A DNA stretch of 25,603 nt from Porticoccus sp. (GTDB lineage: Bacteria > Pseudomonadota > Gammaproteobacteria > Pseudomonadales > Porticoccaceae). The notes beneath the pieces were generated by a model that ran no database searches, had not been told where the DNA came from, and saw only the letters and a program-made list of their open reading frames with translations. This document shows positions 14,395 to 22,801 of the stretch, piece after piece (the first letter of the stretch is position 1; every line of letters starts with the position of its first letter). A program made the translations under genes and the position numbers. The stretch is taken from contig DRHD01000169.1 of the NCBI GenBank assembly GCA_011049795.1, positions 1 to 25,603 on the forward strand, given 5' to 3'.

Positions 14395-14800
14395 AGTGAA
14401 TTATAAAGACTGGGGCACTATATCACTTTGGCACCCTATCTCAGGATGACAAATAGAGCTTCCGCTATTTTTTCTATAAAAAACAGTGTGTTGGTAGGGG
14501 GTGTGGATTTTTCTGGCTGACATATAGCGATCTTCCTTAATTTTATTTTTAAATTCCGTTTCCCCTTATCATAAAGCTGTTTCGTTAAATAACAAGGGGT
14601 TACAACCTATTTAAAGGTGTTATGAAGACCATGGCCGCTGATCTAGGAGGTTTTAATAAGATGTAAGTGGCGCTAGATGTGATTTCCCACATCATATTAA
14701 CGAATCAACCTTGCCGTCACCTTCCAATCCCCGTGCATAAAAAGTAACGTAAACTATACAAACCAATAGATGTTTTGTGTCTCATTGTCCGAGTAAAGCC
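14395..14800. other. Long gap upstream of HMG-CoA lyase
   Basis: About 400 bp without a gene. It contains AGTGAATTATA (14396-14406) facing TATATCACT, TTTTTTCTATAAAAAA at 14468-14483, and a consensus ribosome site AGGAGG (14645-14650) followed after 10 nt by ATG-TAA (14661-14666), a start directly followed by a stop. It also holds the inverted repeat GATGTG-N6-CACATC at 14676-14693 and a TATACA at 14755-14760 that could be a -10 box for mvaB. None of these is proven. Confidence 0.35.
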
Positions 14801-15712
14801 ATGACCTTACCGAAAAAAGTCAAAATCGTTGAAGTTGGCCCTCGTGATGGCCTGCAAAACGAGCCGCAACCGATCAGTACTGAGGTGAAGATTGAGTTGA
14901 TCCATCGGCTGGCGGATACCGGACTCAGCTACATCGAAGCGGGTAGTTTTGTGAACCCCAAATGGGTACCGCAAATGGCCGGTAGTGATGAAGTGTTTCA
15001 AGGTATTGAACGTAAGGCGGGAGTGACCTATGCGGCGCTGACGCCGAACTTTCAGGGTTTTGAGCGGGCTGTGGCTGTACATGCTAATGAAGTAGCAATT
15101 TTTGCGGCGGCGTCTGAATCGTTTAGTCAGAAGAATATCAATTGCTCTATTGATGAAAGTCTTGATCGTTTTTCCCCAATTATGGAAGCGGCTAAGTCAT
15201 CTGAGCTACCCGTGCGTGGGTATATCTCCTGTGTGGTGGGTTGTCCTTATGAAGGTGAGGTAGATACTAACAAAGTGGCAGAGGTGGCAGTTAGGCTCCA
15301 CGATATGGGCTGTTACGAGGTATCTCTCGGTGATACCACGGGTGTGGGCACGCCGGGCAGTATTACCCGGGTAATTGAAACTGTAGCGGATAGGGTTTCT
15401 ATCCATCGTCTTGCGGTACATTTGCACGATACTTACGGGCAGGCGCTGGCGAATATCTATGCCTCGTTACAAATGGGTATTGATGTGGTGGACAGTTCTG
15501 TGGCCGGGCTGGGTGGTTGTCCTTATGTTAAAGACAATGGCGCTAAAGGCGCTTCGGGTAATGTGGCCACGGAAGACTTGGTGTATATGCTCAATGGTTT
15601 GGGTATTGAGCATGGGGTGGATCTGGATAAATTAATTGAAGCGGGTCGGTTTATTACGGAACAGTTGGGCCGAGAGAATGGTTCTAAAGTTTCTAAAGCC
15701 CTCGTCAAATAA
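14801..15712 (+). CDS. mvaB: Hydroxymethylglutaryl-CoA lyase
   Basis: A 303-residue TIM-barrel lyase that cleaves HMG-CoA to acetyl-CoA and acetoacetate in leucine and related catabolism; cytoplasmic. Key parts are [10 protein letters not shown] (R15, D16), metal ligands H207 and H209 in VHLHDTYGQ, and the signature [11 protein letters not shown] with catalytic C240, followed by [11 protein letters not shown]. Between PY and GASGN there are about seven residues (VKDNGAK) where the family normally has two, an insertion in the flexible active-site loop. ATG 14801 is preferred over GTG 14777, as family members start just before the [13 protein letters not shown] strand. No other leucine-degradation gene is adjacent. 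The stop lies two bases from that of the convergent phosphoribosyltransferase gene. Confidence 0.93.
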   Translation: MTLPKKVKIVEVGPRDGLQNEPQPISTEVKIELIHRLADTGLSYIEAGSFVNPKWVPQMAGSDEVFQGIERKAGVTYAALTPNFQGFERAVAVHANEVAIFAAASESFSQKNINCSIDESLDRFSPIMEAAKSSELPVRGYISCVVGCPYEGEVDTNKVAEVAVRLHDMGCYEVSLGDTTGVGTPGSITRVIETVADRVSIHRLAVHLHDTYGQALANIYASLQMGIDVVDSSVAGLGGCPYVKDNGAKGASGNVATEDLVYMLNGLGIEHGVDLDKLIEAGRFITEQLGRENGSKVSKALVK

Positions 15713-15714
15713 TA

Positions 15715-16341
15715 CTAGTTTATCTTTTCAGACTGACCCTTAAGAACGCTTTTTTCCAGTGCAGCTCTTAACGCAGAAATACCGGGTTTTTTATCCAGAA
15801 TCTCTTGCGCACTTAACCCGGATAGTTCGTGAGGAAACACCAGCCATTTATCCGTCTCGTGGAGGTAGTAGTCCGGTGCTCTGCCTGTCCGATTATTGCC
15901 TGGTTTAAAGTAAGGGGCGGCAATACGGATTTCAGGTGGGTTGTCGGTACAGGCCTGTTCAATATCATCCACAATCTGTTTCATGCTGAGTCCAGTGTCG
16001 GACACATCGTCAACAATTAAGATGGAATCTGCCTTACGGAGGTTGTCGATGATATGTCCCAGCCCGTGCACTTTCACTTTATCGCCGGTTTCTCCGATGG
16101 CCGTGTAGAACGACGTTCGAATGGCAATATGGTCTGTTTCGATACCGAAATAATCCAACAACTCTTGAACGGCAATACCCACCGGGGCTCCGCCTCGCCA
16201 TACACCAATAATAAAGTGAGGCACGTAACCGCTTTCTAGAACTTGTAGCCCCAGAGAAAATGAGTCATCCAGTAGTTGCTGGGCGTCGATAAATTGTTTT
16301 TCCACGAGCTGGCGTTCCGTTAAGAATGGGTGAGATGGCAT
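15715..16341 (-). CDS. Phosphoribosyltransferase-domain protein
   Basis: A 208-residue type I PRTase-fold protein. The PRPP loop reads ILIVDDVSDTG (107-117), close to the family pattern with two acidic residues before the turn. An N-terminal IIGVWRGGAPVG (44-55) forms the pyrophosphate loop, and APYFKPGNNRTG plus DYYLHETDKWLVFPHE resembles hypoxanthine/guanine or xanthine PRTases. It probably salvages a purine base with PRPP, but a regulatory role is possible as sequences of this type are often annotated only by domain. ATG 16341 has a weak GTGGA upstream. It is convergent with mvaB and divergent from glycerate kinase. Confidence 0.8.
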   Translation of the reverse strand: MPSHPFLTERQLVEKQFIDAQQLLDDSFSLGLQVLESGYVPHFIIGVWRGGAPVGIAVQELLDYFGIETDHIAIRTSFYTAIGETGDKVKVHGLGHIIDNLRKADSILIVDDVSDTGLSMKQIVDDIEQACTDNPPEIRIAAPYFKPGNNRTGRAPDYYLHETDKWLVFPHELSGLSAQEILDKKPGISALRAALEKSVLKGQSEKIN

Positions 16342-16456
16342 AACGATTATCCACTTTCAATGGCCAGGTGCCAGAGATATCACCATAATTAGGTCATGCT
16401 AGTAGGCAACCGGCGTTATTTTTCTGGTAGAACACTTTTTTGTGAAATAGGTTTTT

Positions 16457-17797
16457 ATGACAGATGTGTTTTCAAGTAATGAGTCTTTTGACCCTCAGGG
16501 TTTACTTACCGGGTTATTCCAAACGGCGGTGGCTGCGGCTGACCCTAAGGTGGTGCTGCCGCGATATTTGGACCGTGTTTCGACAGAACTGTTGGTCAGG
16601 GATGGAGATAGAGCGGTTGTTGTTATTGGTGCAGGAAAAGCCGCAGCGGCTATGGCGTCAAGCCTGGAGAGTGTGTGGGAAGGCGGAGCTTTACGTGGCC
16701 TAGTAGTGACCGCCTATGGCCACGCTATGCCCTGTGAGCAGATTGAAGTGATCGAAGCTGCGCATCCGGTGCCTGACCAAAACAGTGAAATTGCAGCACA
16801 GCGTATTCTCAATTTGGTGGCTGATCTGAACGAAAATGACTTGGTGATTTGTCTGCTTTCCGGTGGAGGTTCTTCGTTACTGGCACTGCCCGCACCGGGT
16901 ATTACTCTGGCCGATAAACAGCAGATTAATAAAGCGCTGTTGAAATCCGGTGCTGATATCCATGAGATCAATTGTGTGCGGAAACACCTCTCTGCCATTA
17001 AGGGCGGTCGATTGGCCACTGCCTGTGCCCCCGCCAAACTGATGACCTTTGCTATCTCTGATGTAACAGGCGATGTGCCAGGTGATGTGCGTGCGGTGAT
17101 TGCCTCTGGCCCCACAGTCGCCGACCCAACCACTCGGCATCAGGCATTGGCTATATTGAACAAATACCATATTGCTATGTGTGATGCAGTGCATCAGTGG
17201 TTAGGTGGTTCTGAATCTGAAACACCAAAGACCGTCTGTGGGCAAACAGAGTTTCAGCTTGTAGCCACTGCCAAACAGTCGCTTCAGGCGGCAGCAAAGC
17301 AAGCCGAGGCGTTGGGGCTGACTGTATTGATGCTGGGCGATGATCTTACGGGTGAATCGCAGGCATTGGCCAAGTCTCATGCCGAGCTGGTTCATTCCAT
17401 TTTGGATCACTCCGCTTTAGATAAGGGGCAGCCTGTGGGTGTGCCTTGTGTGATCCTGTCAGGTGGAGAAACCACAGTGAAAGTCAGAGGCAGTGGCCGT
17501 GGTGGGCGCAATACGGAATACCTGTTGAGTCTGGCTACTCAGTTGAAAGGTCAGGCGGGTGTCTATGCGCTGGCTGCGGACACCGATGGTATCGATGGTT
17601 CTGGCGATAATGCGGGTGCTATTTTATTCCCCAATAGTTGTCTGCGAGGCGAAAAGCTGGGTTTGAATGCCAAAAAAATGCTCGAAAATAATGACAGTTA
17701 TGGCTATTTTGAGGCATTGGACGATCTAATCATTACTGGGCCAACACGCACCAATGTGAATGATTTTAGAGCTATTCTCGTATTGGGTGATCAATAA
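16457..17797 (+). CDS. Glycerate 2-kinase (DUF4147/MOFRL family)
   Basis: A 446-residue enzyme that phosphorylates D-glycerate to 2-phosphoglycerate, long annotated as TtuD/hydroxypyruvate reductase. The N-terminal domain shows VVIGAGKAAAAMA (55-67), the SGGGSS loop (135-140), INCVRKHLSAIKGGRLA and DVPGDVRAVIASGPT. The C-terminal MOFRL domain shows LSGGETTVKVRGSGRGGRNTE and AADTDGIDGSGDNAGA. Length and motifs are complete. TAGG before ATG 16457 is a modest ribosome site. The gene stands alone, upstream of moaC by 110 bp, and no glyoxylate-pathway partners are nearby. Confidence 0.93.
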   Translation: MTDVFSSNESFDPQGLLTGLFQTAVAAADPKVVLPRYLDRVSTELLVRDGDRAVVVIGAGKAAAAMASSLESVWEGGALRGLVVTAYGHAMPCEQIEVIEAAHPVPDQNSEIAAQRILNLVADLNENDLVICLLSGGGSSLLALPAPGITLADKQQINKALLKSGADIHEINCVRKHLSAIKGGRLATACAPAKLMTFAISDVTGDVPGDVRAVIASGPTVADPTTRHQALAILNKYHIAMCDAVHQWLGGSESETPKTVCGQTEFQLVATAKQSLQAAAKQAEALGLTVLMLGDDLTGESQALAKSHAELVHSILDHSALDKGQPVGVPCVILSGGETTVKVRGSGRGGRNTEYLLSLATQLKGQAGVYALAADTDGIDGSGDNAGAILFPNSCLRGEKLGLNAKKMLENNDSYGYFEALDDLIITGPTRTNVNDFRAILVLGDQ

Positions 17798-17860
17798 GCT
17801 GGGGTTGGTTGCGTTGTCTCAATGGGTTGGTTGGGCCGTTTGAGGTAGAATTTACGCTGG

Positions 17861-17902
17861 TTTAGATGGCCTAATTTAAATGGCCTAATTTAGATGGAGT
17901 AA
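17861..17902 (+). repeat. Three 14-bp tandem repeats in the moaC leader
   Basis: TTTAGATGGCCTAA (17861-17874), TTTAAATGGCCTAA (17875-17888) and TTTAGATGGAGTAA (17889-17902) are adjacent. The third copy differs at two bases that create GGAG (17896-17899), the ribosome site of moaC. Confidence 0.9.
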
Positions 17903-17907
17903 CGCCT

Positions 17908-18441
17908 GTGTCAGATATGCGAAAACTTACCCACCTTAATGATCAGGGCGAAGCTCATATGGTTGATGTGGGTGGTAAAACAGTCACTACCCGGCAAGCC
18001 ACTGCTGAGTCAACGGTTAGTATGCAGCCAGAAACTCTGGAGCTGATTCTGTCTGGTGGGCATAAAAAGGGTGATGTGCTGGCAGTAGCTCGTATTGCGG
18101 GTATTCAGGCAGCGAAAAAATGTCCCGATCTGATTCCTTTGTGTCATCCCTTGATGTTGACGAAAGTCAGTGTGGAGTTTGAGCCACAGCCAGAGACCAA
18201 TAGCATTCGTATTTCTGCCACCTGTGGGCTTGATGGTAAAACTGGCGTGGAGATGGAAGCGCTGACAGCGGCCTCTGTTGCCGCCCTGACCATCTATGAT
18301 ATGTGTAAGGCCGTAGATAAAGGCATGGTGATAGAGCAGACGCGATTACTGGAAAAAGCCGGTGGTAAGTCGGGGCCCTGGAAGGCGAAAGAAGGAAAAG
18401 CTGAAGAAGAAAAAGTTGAAGAAGGGCAAGCTAAAAAGTAG
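17908..18441 (+). CDS. moaC: Cyclic pyranopterin monophosphate synthase MoaC
   Basis: Works with MoaA to make cyclic pyranopterin monophosphate. The 177-residue protein shows the full core: [34 protein letters not shown] (near 75-87), [34 protein letters not shown]. The usual length is about 160, and residues after 158 ([19 protein letters not shown]) are an additional charged tail, probably disordered. GTG 17908 is chosen because GGAG lies eight bases upstream; ATG 17917 would be too far. It is the first gene of moaCDE-modABC, all on the plus strand. Confidence 0.96.
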   Translation: MSDMRKLTHLNDQGEAHMVDVGGKTVTTRQATAESTVSMQPETLELILSGGHKKGDVLAVARIAGIQAAKKCPDLIPLCHPLMLTKVSVEFEPQPETNSIRISATCGLDGKTGVEMEALTAASVAALTIYDMCKAVDKGMVIEQTRLLEKAGGKSGPWKAKEGKAEEEKVEEGQAKK

Positions 18442-18494
18442 CTGGTTCGGTTAAAGAGACACAGGTTAAAATCGGGTTGAAATAGGTTAAATGA

Positions 18495-18743
18495 ATGAAA
18501 GTATTATTTTTTGGCAGTCTCCGCGAACAGTTGGGTACCGGTGAACTGAATACCGCCTTACCCGATGGAGTTAAGACCATAGGTCAGCTGCTACAGAGCC
18601 TTCAGACGGAGGGTGATGAATGGAAGCTGGCACTGGGAACGGGCAATGTATTGTTTGCTGTAAATCAGGATATGGTGGATGCAGACACCACCATCAGTGA
18701 CAGCGATGAAGTCGCGTTATTTCCCCCGGTGACTGGCGGATGA
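18495..18743 (+). CDS. moaD: Molybdopterin synthase sulfur-carrier subunit MoaD
   Basis: An 82-residue ubiquitin-like protein whose C-terminal Gly-Gly (PPVTGG) is adenylated and thiocarboxylated, then donates sulfur to the pterin within the MoaD2-MoaE2 complex. The start MKVLFFGSLREQLG and the end SDEVALFPPVTGG are typical. The 53-bp gap after moaC holds four GGTT(A/G)AA copies (18449, 18464, 18475, 18485), the last giving the AGG ribosome site. Its end overlaps moaE by four bases. Confidence 0.95.
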   Translation: MKVLFFGSLREQLGTGELNTALPDGVKTIGQLLQSLQTEGDEWKLALGTGNVLFAVNQDMVDADTTISDSDEVALFPPVTGG

Positions 18744-19201
18744 TTTCCATTTCCGTACAGGAAAAGGATTTCGATACTGGCGAGGAATACCGCCTGCTGC
18801 AAAGTGGCAATACCAATATAGGTGGTGTTGCGATCTTTACCGGGCAGGTTCGTGATCTTGCGGATAACCCACTAAAATTTATGCGCCTGGAGCACTATCC
18901 GGGCATGACCGAGAAATCCCTTCAACAAACCGCCGAGCAGGCCGAAGAACGTTGGCCAACCATAGATATTCGTATTATTCACCGTATTGGTGACTTGGCT
19001 CCCGGTGAGCAGATTGTATTTGTAGGAGTGAGCAGCGCCCATCGAGATGCGGCGTTTGCTGCCTGTGAATTTATTATGGATATTCTAAAGACCAGTGCGC
19101 CTTTTTGGAAAAAGGAACAGCATGTGGATGGCGCCAGTGGCTGGGTCGATGCCAAAGGTGTGGATCAACAGCGTGCCGAACGTTGGCAGGACAGCGAGTA
19201 A
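18740..19201 (+). CDS. moaE: Molybdopterin synthase catalytic subunit MoaE
   Basis: A 153-residue large subunit that converts cyclic pyranopterin monophosphate to molybdopterin using MoaD thiocarboxylate. Visible are IGGVAIFTGQVRD, LEHYPGMTE, IIHRIGDLAPGE, VGVSSAHRDAAFAACEFIMD and the catalytic lysine region KTSAPFWKKE (117-126). The length is normal. It overlaps moaD by ATGA, so translation is coupled, and is followed at once by modA. Confidence 0.96.
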   Translation: MISISVQEKDFDTGEEYRLLQSGNTNIGGVAIFTGQVRDLADNPLKFMRLEHYPGMTEKSLQQTAEQAEERWPTIDIRIIHRIGDLAPGEQIVFVGVSSAHRDAAFAACEFIMDILKTSAPFWKKEQHVDGASGWVDAKGVDQQRAERWQDSE

Positions 19202-19217
19202 TTCTTTGGGGCATCTA

Positions 19218-20045
19218 TTGCGTTTAAAATTACTTTTTATAGCAGTACCTTTTATCGCAGTGATTTTTTGCCACAGTGTTTTGACCGATACGCTGAGTAT
19301 TGCCACCGCCAGTAATTTCAGGCCTGTATTAGAGCAGTTAAGTCAGACATTTTCTGAGCAACAGAATGCTGATGGGGAAAGCCATCAAATTAATATCAGC
19401 AGTGCCTCCTCCGGTGTGATTTATGCCCAAATTCTACAGGGTGCCCCATTTCAATTATTTTTTTCCGCCAATGAATCCTACCCTGAAAAATTAGTGGCTA
19501 GTGGTCATGGAGAACCGGAGACCTTGGCGACCTATGCCATCGGTAAACTGGTTTTGGTCTCGCGTTATGAAAGCGATGATCTTGAGGGTGTTGATCTTGA
19601 AGGTAATAGCCCCACGGATATTTTATTGAAAGCCAAACGCATCGCCATAGCCAATTCGCGGACAGCACCCTATGGCATCGCGGCTACGGAGGTAATGGAG
19701 AACCTTGGTATTGCCAATGAAACCCAAAATAAACTGGTGGTGGGTAATAATATTGCTCAGGCGTGGCAGTTTTTTCACAGCGGTAATGCCGATGTTGCGA
19801 TTGTTGCTGAGTCGTTGGCCTCTTTGGCAGAAAGTTCTGCTGCGAAAGAGCAGCAGCAAGGGTTGGTTACCATTGATCTCTCGTCGTATTTAAAACGCCC
19901 TGTTCGACAGGGCTGGGTGGCGATTAAACCGATAAGCCCGTTAACTCAGCAGTTTCTGGATTTTATGAATACGCCGGTTGCAGAAAAAATAATTACCGAT
20001 GGGGGTTATTTGTTACCCATAAAAGGTAAAAATATAACCCCATGA
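19218..20045 (+). CDS. modA: Molybdate ABC transporter substrate-binding protein ModA
   Basis: A 275-residue periplasmic binding protein. Residues 1-22 form a signal peptide (LKLLFIAVPFIAVIFCHSVL), then the mature start TLSIATASNFRPVLEQL. The family marks are SSASSGVIYAQILQGAPFQLFFSANE (the oxyanion site, with NISSASSG), RIAIANSRTAPYGIAA and NADVAIVAESL. I read the start as TTG 19218, with GGGG six bases before it, since no ATG gives a proper signal peptide; TTG 19206 is an alternative and longer in-frame starts lie inside moaE. The stop overlaps modB by four bases. Confidence 0.92.
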   Translation: MRLKLLFIAVPFIAVIFCHSVLTDTLSIATASNFRPVLEQLSQTFSEQQNADGESHQINISSASSGVIYAQILQGAPFQLFFSANESYPEKLVASGHGEPETLATYAIGKLVLVSRYESDDLEGVDLEGNSPTDILLKAKRIAIANSRTAPYGIAATEVMENLGIANETQNKLVVGNNIAQAWQFFHSGNADVAIVAESLASLAESSAAKEQQQGLVTIDLSSYLKRPVRQGWVAIKPISPLTQQFLDFMNTPVAEKIITDGGYLLPIKGKNITP

Positions 20046-20755
20046 ATTTGCTCGCTTCCGATATCGCAGCACTTTTTCTCACACTGCAATTAGCGGCGGT
20101 GACCACGGTTATTCTGATGGTGATCGGTGCGCCCTTGGCCTGGTGGTTGTCTCGCTCGACATCAAGGTTTGCCAGTGTGATTGAAGCCACAGTGGCGTTG
20201 CCGTTGATATTGCCTCCCACAGTGATTGGTTTTTATCTGTTGATTGCGTTCTCCCCTGATAATTTTTTAGGCAATAGTTGGTTGGCTTTAACCGGGCAGC
20301 CCTTGGCTTTTACCTTTAGTGGTTTGGTGGTGGGGTCGGTAATTTATTCACTGCCTTTTGTGGTGCAGCCACTACAGTCCGGTTTTCAACATTTTGACCA
20401 TAAATTATTGGAAGCGGCAGAGACTATGGGTGCGGGTACGCTGGACCGCTTTATAAATTTAATTATCCCGCTTACACGTCGCGCTTTTGCTACTGCCGCA
20501 CTGTTGGGATTTGCCCACACCATGGGTGAGTTCGGTGTGGTGTTGATGATTGGCGGCAATATTCCCGGCGAGACACAGGTATTGTCTATCGCTTTGTATG
20601 ATCACGTAGAAGCACTGGATTATCAGCGGGCTCATTGGTTGGCGGGCGGTTTGCTCGCCTTTAGTTTTGCGCTACTGATACTGCTTTATGGTTTTAACCG
20701 CCATAAAGTAGTTAATAGTAAAGTAACCAATAAGGGCGGGGTGAAGCAGTTGTGA
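20042..20755 (+). CDS. modB: Molybdate ABC transporter permease ModB
   Basis: A 237-residue inner-membrane permease with about five or six helices. The cytoplasmic EAA loop that docks with ModC is seen as LEAAETMGAGTLDRFINLIIPL (around 118-139, with the G spaced as usual), and FAHTMGEFGVVLMIGGNIPGETQ is typical of ModB. It overlaps modA by ATGA and modC by GTGA, so modABC are translated as a unit. Confidence 0.96.
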   Translation: MNLLASDIAALFLTLQLAAVTTVILMVIGAPLAWWLSRSTSRFASVIEATVALPLILPPTVIGFYLLIAFSPDNFLGNSWLALTGQPLAFTFSGLVVGSVIYSLPFVVQPLQSGFQHFDHKLLEAAETMGAGTLDRFINLIIPLTRRAFATAALLGFAHTMGEFGVVLMIGGNIPGETQVLSIALYDHVEALDYQRAHWLAGGLLAFSFALLILLYGFNRHKVVNSKVTNKGGVKQL

Positions 20756-21945
20756 ATGTCGATAAGAACATACAATTGTCTGTAGAGCATTGCTTTGTCC
20801 ATAAGGAACGTGTTCAAGAGGAAAGTGCTCAAAAGGCTGATTTTTCTCTGGCGATAAAGGCCCAATTGCCGGGTAAGGGCATTACTGCCATCTATGGCCC
20901 CTCAGGCTGTGGAAAAACCACTTTGCTGCGCTGTATTGCGGGGTTAGAAAGTACTGAACATTGCCAGTTAAATATTGGTGGTAATGAGATTGATGGCTTA
21001 CCAGTAAAACAGCGGCAACTGGGTTACGTGTTCCAAGAGGATCGCCTCTTTCCTCATCTTAGTGTGGAGGGTAATCTCGACTTTGCATTTAAGCGGCGGT
21101 TCTCAGATAACGGTCCCAGCAAGCAGCAGGTGATTACCTGGCTGGATATTGAAATATTACTGGATCGGAAGCCCGATCAACTCTCTGGTGGACAGAAACA
21201 GCGGGTGGCGATTGCCCGTGCACTATTGACGGCCCCACGTTGTTTGTTACTGGATGAGCCGCTGGCTGGGATTGATAGCAAGGCGCGTAACCCCATTCTC
21301 AGGCATCTGAAGACGTTGGCAGAGAACCTCAGCATTCCCATGGTGTACGTGAGTCACAACCTTGATGAGATAACACGGTTGGCGGATCATTTAATCATTA
21401 TGGATCAGGGGCGGTTGGTGGCTGATGGGCCATTGCTGGATATGTTATCTCGGCTTGACCTGGATGTGACCCGACAAGAGAGCGCAGCGGTAGTGCTAAA
21501 TACACGAATTGTGGATCACGATGATCGTTATAGCCTGACACAACTGGCATTAAGTTTGAATTCAGGCGTGAGTTCAGATTCAGGGTCTGATACCCAGCTT
21601 TTCGTTGGGCAACTCTCCGGTGAACCCGGTAATACGGTCCGGGTAAGAATCCCAAGCCGTGATGTGAGTATTGCGTTGGAAAGGCCCAGTCAATCCAGCA
21701 TCCTCAATATTTTACCGGGTATCATCAGCGAGATTGAATTGATCGATGGTGCTAGGGCAGTGGTCAAAACTGATGTGGAGGGGCAGGCTATTTTGGCTCG
21801 TATTACCCGAAAATCTCTGGAGCATTTAGCGCTAGAAAAAGGAAAACCCGTGTATCTGCAAATTAAGACGGTGGCACTATTGTCGGAAACGTTGGCATCA
21901 GAAACAATAGCGTCCGAAGCACCTGTATCTAAAACCCAAGACTAG
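20752..21945 (+). CDS. modC: Molybdate ABC transporter ATP-binding protein ModC
   Basis: A 397-residue ATPase of the molybdate importer. Walker A GPSGCGKTT (49-57), Q-loop VFQED, signature LSGGQ (144-148), Walker B LLLDEP (165-170) and switch H202 (VSHN) are all present. The C-terminal part (about 240-385) is a molybdate-binding TOBE/Mop domain (ILPGIISEIELIDGARAVVKT...LARITRKSLEHL) that senses molybdate. It is slightly longer than E. coli ModC, with a short TLASETIASEAPVSKT repeat-like tail. GTG 20752 overlaps the modB stop. It is convergent with moaB. Confidence 0.96.
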   Translation: MNVDKNIQLSVEHCFVHKERVQEESAQKADFSLAIKAQLPGKGITAIYGPSGCGKTTLLRCIAGLESTEHCQLNIGGNEIDGLPVKQRQLGYVFQEDRLFPHLSVEGNLDFAFKRRFSDNGPSKQQVITWLDIEILLDRKPDQLSGGQKQRVAIARALLTAPRCLLLDEPLAGIDSKARNPILRHLKTLAENLSIPMVYVSHNLDEITRLADHLIIMDQGRLVADGPLLDMLSRLDLDVTRQESAAVVLNTRIVDHDDRYSLTQLALSLNSGVSSDSGSDTQLFVGQLSGEPGNTVRVRIPSRDVSIALERPSQSSILNILPGIISEIELIDGARAVVKTDVEGQAILARITRKSLEHLALEKGKPVYLQIKTVALLSETLASETIASEAPVSKTQD

Positions 21946-22074
21946 GGCTATTTAAAACAACAAGTCGTTAAAGAGCAAAAACTGTACGGGCTCACCTGCT
22001 TTAATCGTTTTATTCAAAGGATGAATAGCGCAGCCATCATCCCACTGGCTGTAGCCCTGATTGATCACAACAAC

Positions 22075-22611
22075 TCATCCGCGGGACTCACAGGCAGCGG
22101 TAAATTTGACATGGGGGATGAAATTACAGGGTTTGGTGCGGGCATCCAGTTGTTCGTCAAGAATGCTATCCCAAGCGGTGCGGCAGGCATTGGTAGAGCC
22201 GGGCATGCAGAATATCAGGGTGCGATTGGATAGCCCTGCCACAGCACGAGATTGGAGGGTAGAGGTACCAATTTCTTGATAGGAAATGTGGCGAAATAGT
22301 TCACCAAAGCCTTCTACATGCTTGTCGAATAATGGTGCCAGTGCTTCGGGGGTGGAGTCTCGGTCGGTAAAACCGGTACCGCCGGTAGTTAGAATCACTT
22401 GGACTTTTGGGTCCGCAATCCAGCGAGAGACTTCTGCCCGTAATTGATAAATATCATCGGGGATCAATACCCTGGCGGCCAGGTTGTGTCCGGCCTCGGT
22501 TAATCGATCTACCAGAAGTTGACCCGACGTGTCTTCATCCAGAGAGCGAGTGTCAGAAACAGTCAGTACGGCTATTCCCAGTGGTAAAAATTCTTTTGAT
22601 GCATGTGACAT
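22075..22611 (-). CDS. moaB: Molybdenum cofactor biosynthesis protein B
   Basis: A 178-residue MogA/MoaB-fold protein that adenylates molybdopterin before molybdenum insertion, or takes part in a related step. Signature parts are IAVLTVSDTRSLDEDTSG and VILTTGGTGFTDRDSTPEAL (72-91), followed by LIFCMPGSTNACRTAWDSILDEQLD. It is on the strand opposite to moaCDE-modABC and follows the PP2C/kinase gene after a 183-bp gap. No moeA, moeB or mobA is in the window. Confidence 0.93.
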   Translation of the reverse strand: MSHASKEFLPLGIAVLTVSDTRSLDEDTSGQLLVDRLTEAGHNLAARVLIPDDIYQLRAEVSRWIADPKVQVILTTGGTGFTDRDSTPEALAPLFDKHVEGFGELFRHISYQEIGTSTLQSRAVAGLSNRTLIFCMPGSTNACRTAWDSILDEQLDARTKPCNFIPHVKFTAACESRG

Positions 22612-22765
22612 AAATGGAGTTCTCTAGGGTTATCGGTTGGCAATTCTTTTATAGGGGATGTTTGGCATCCCAATCATGGGGGTATTATCCAGCCAGGAAT
22701 TTACCGTTTAAAGGCGAGCTATTTTACTCAAACTATCTGTTATTAATTTCCCGTGTGGTAAATTT

Positions 22766-22801
22766 ATTGATTGTTTTATTGATTGTTTTATTGATTATTT
22801 C
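22766..22801. repeat. 12-bp tandem repeat at the end of the kinase gene
   Basis: ATTGATTGTTTT occurs at 22766-22777 and 22778-22789, then as ATTGATTATTTC at 22790-22801. The third copy contains the TAA stop of the kinase gene on the minus strand (22797-22795), so the two full copies lie just downstream of it. Confidence 0.85.

Noticed and set aside
14395..14520. Full attC or attI upstream of the first cassette
   Set aside because: The GTTAAGT core is perfect, but no partner R box or pairing L boxes were found within 120 bp.
16714..17410. Long antisense open frames within the glycerate kinase gene
   Set aside because: They are frame shadows of a well-conserved gene, with no ribosome sites or recognisable domains.
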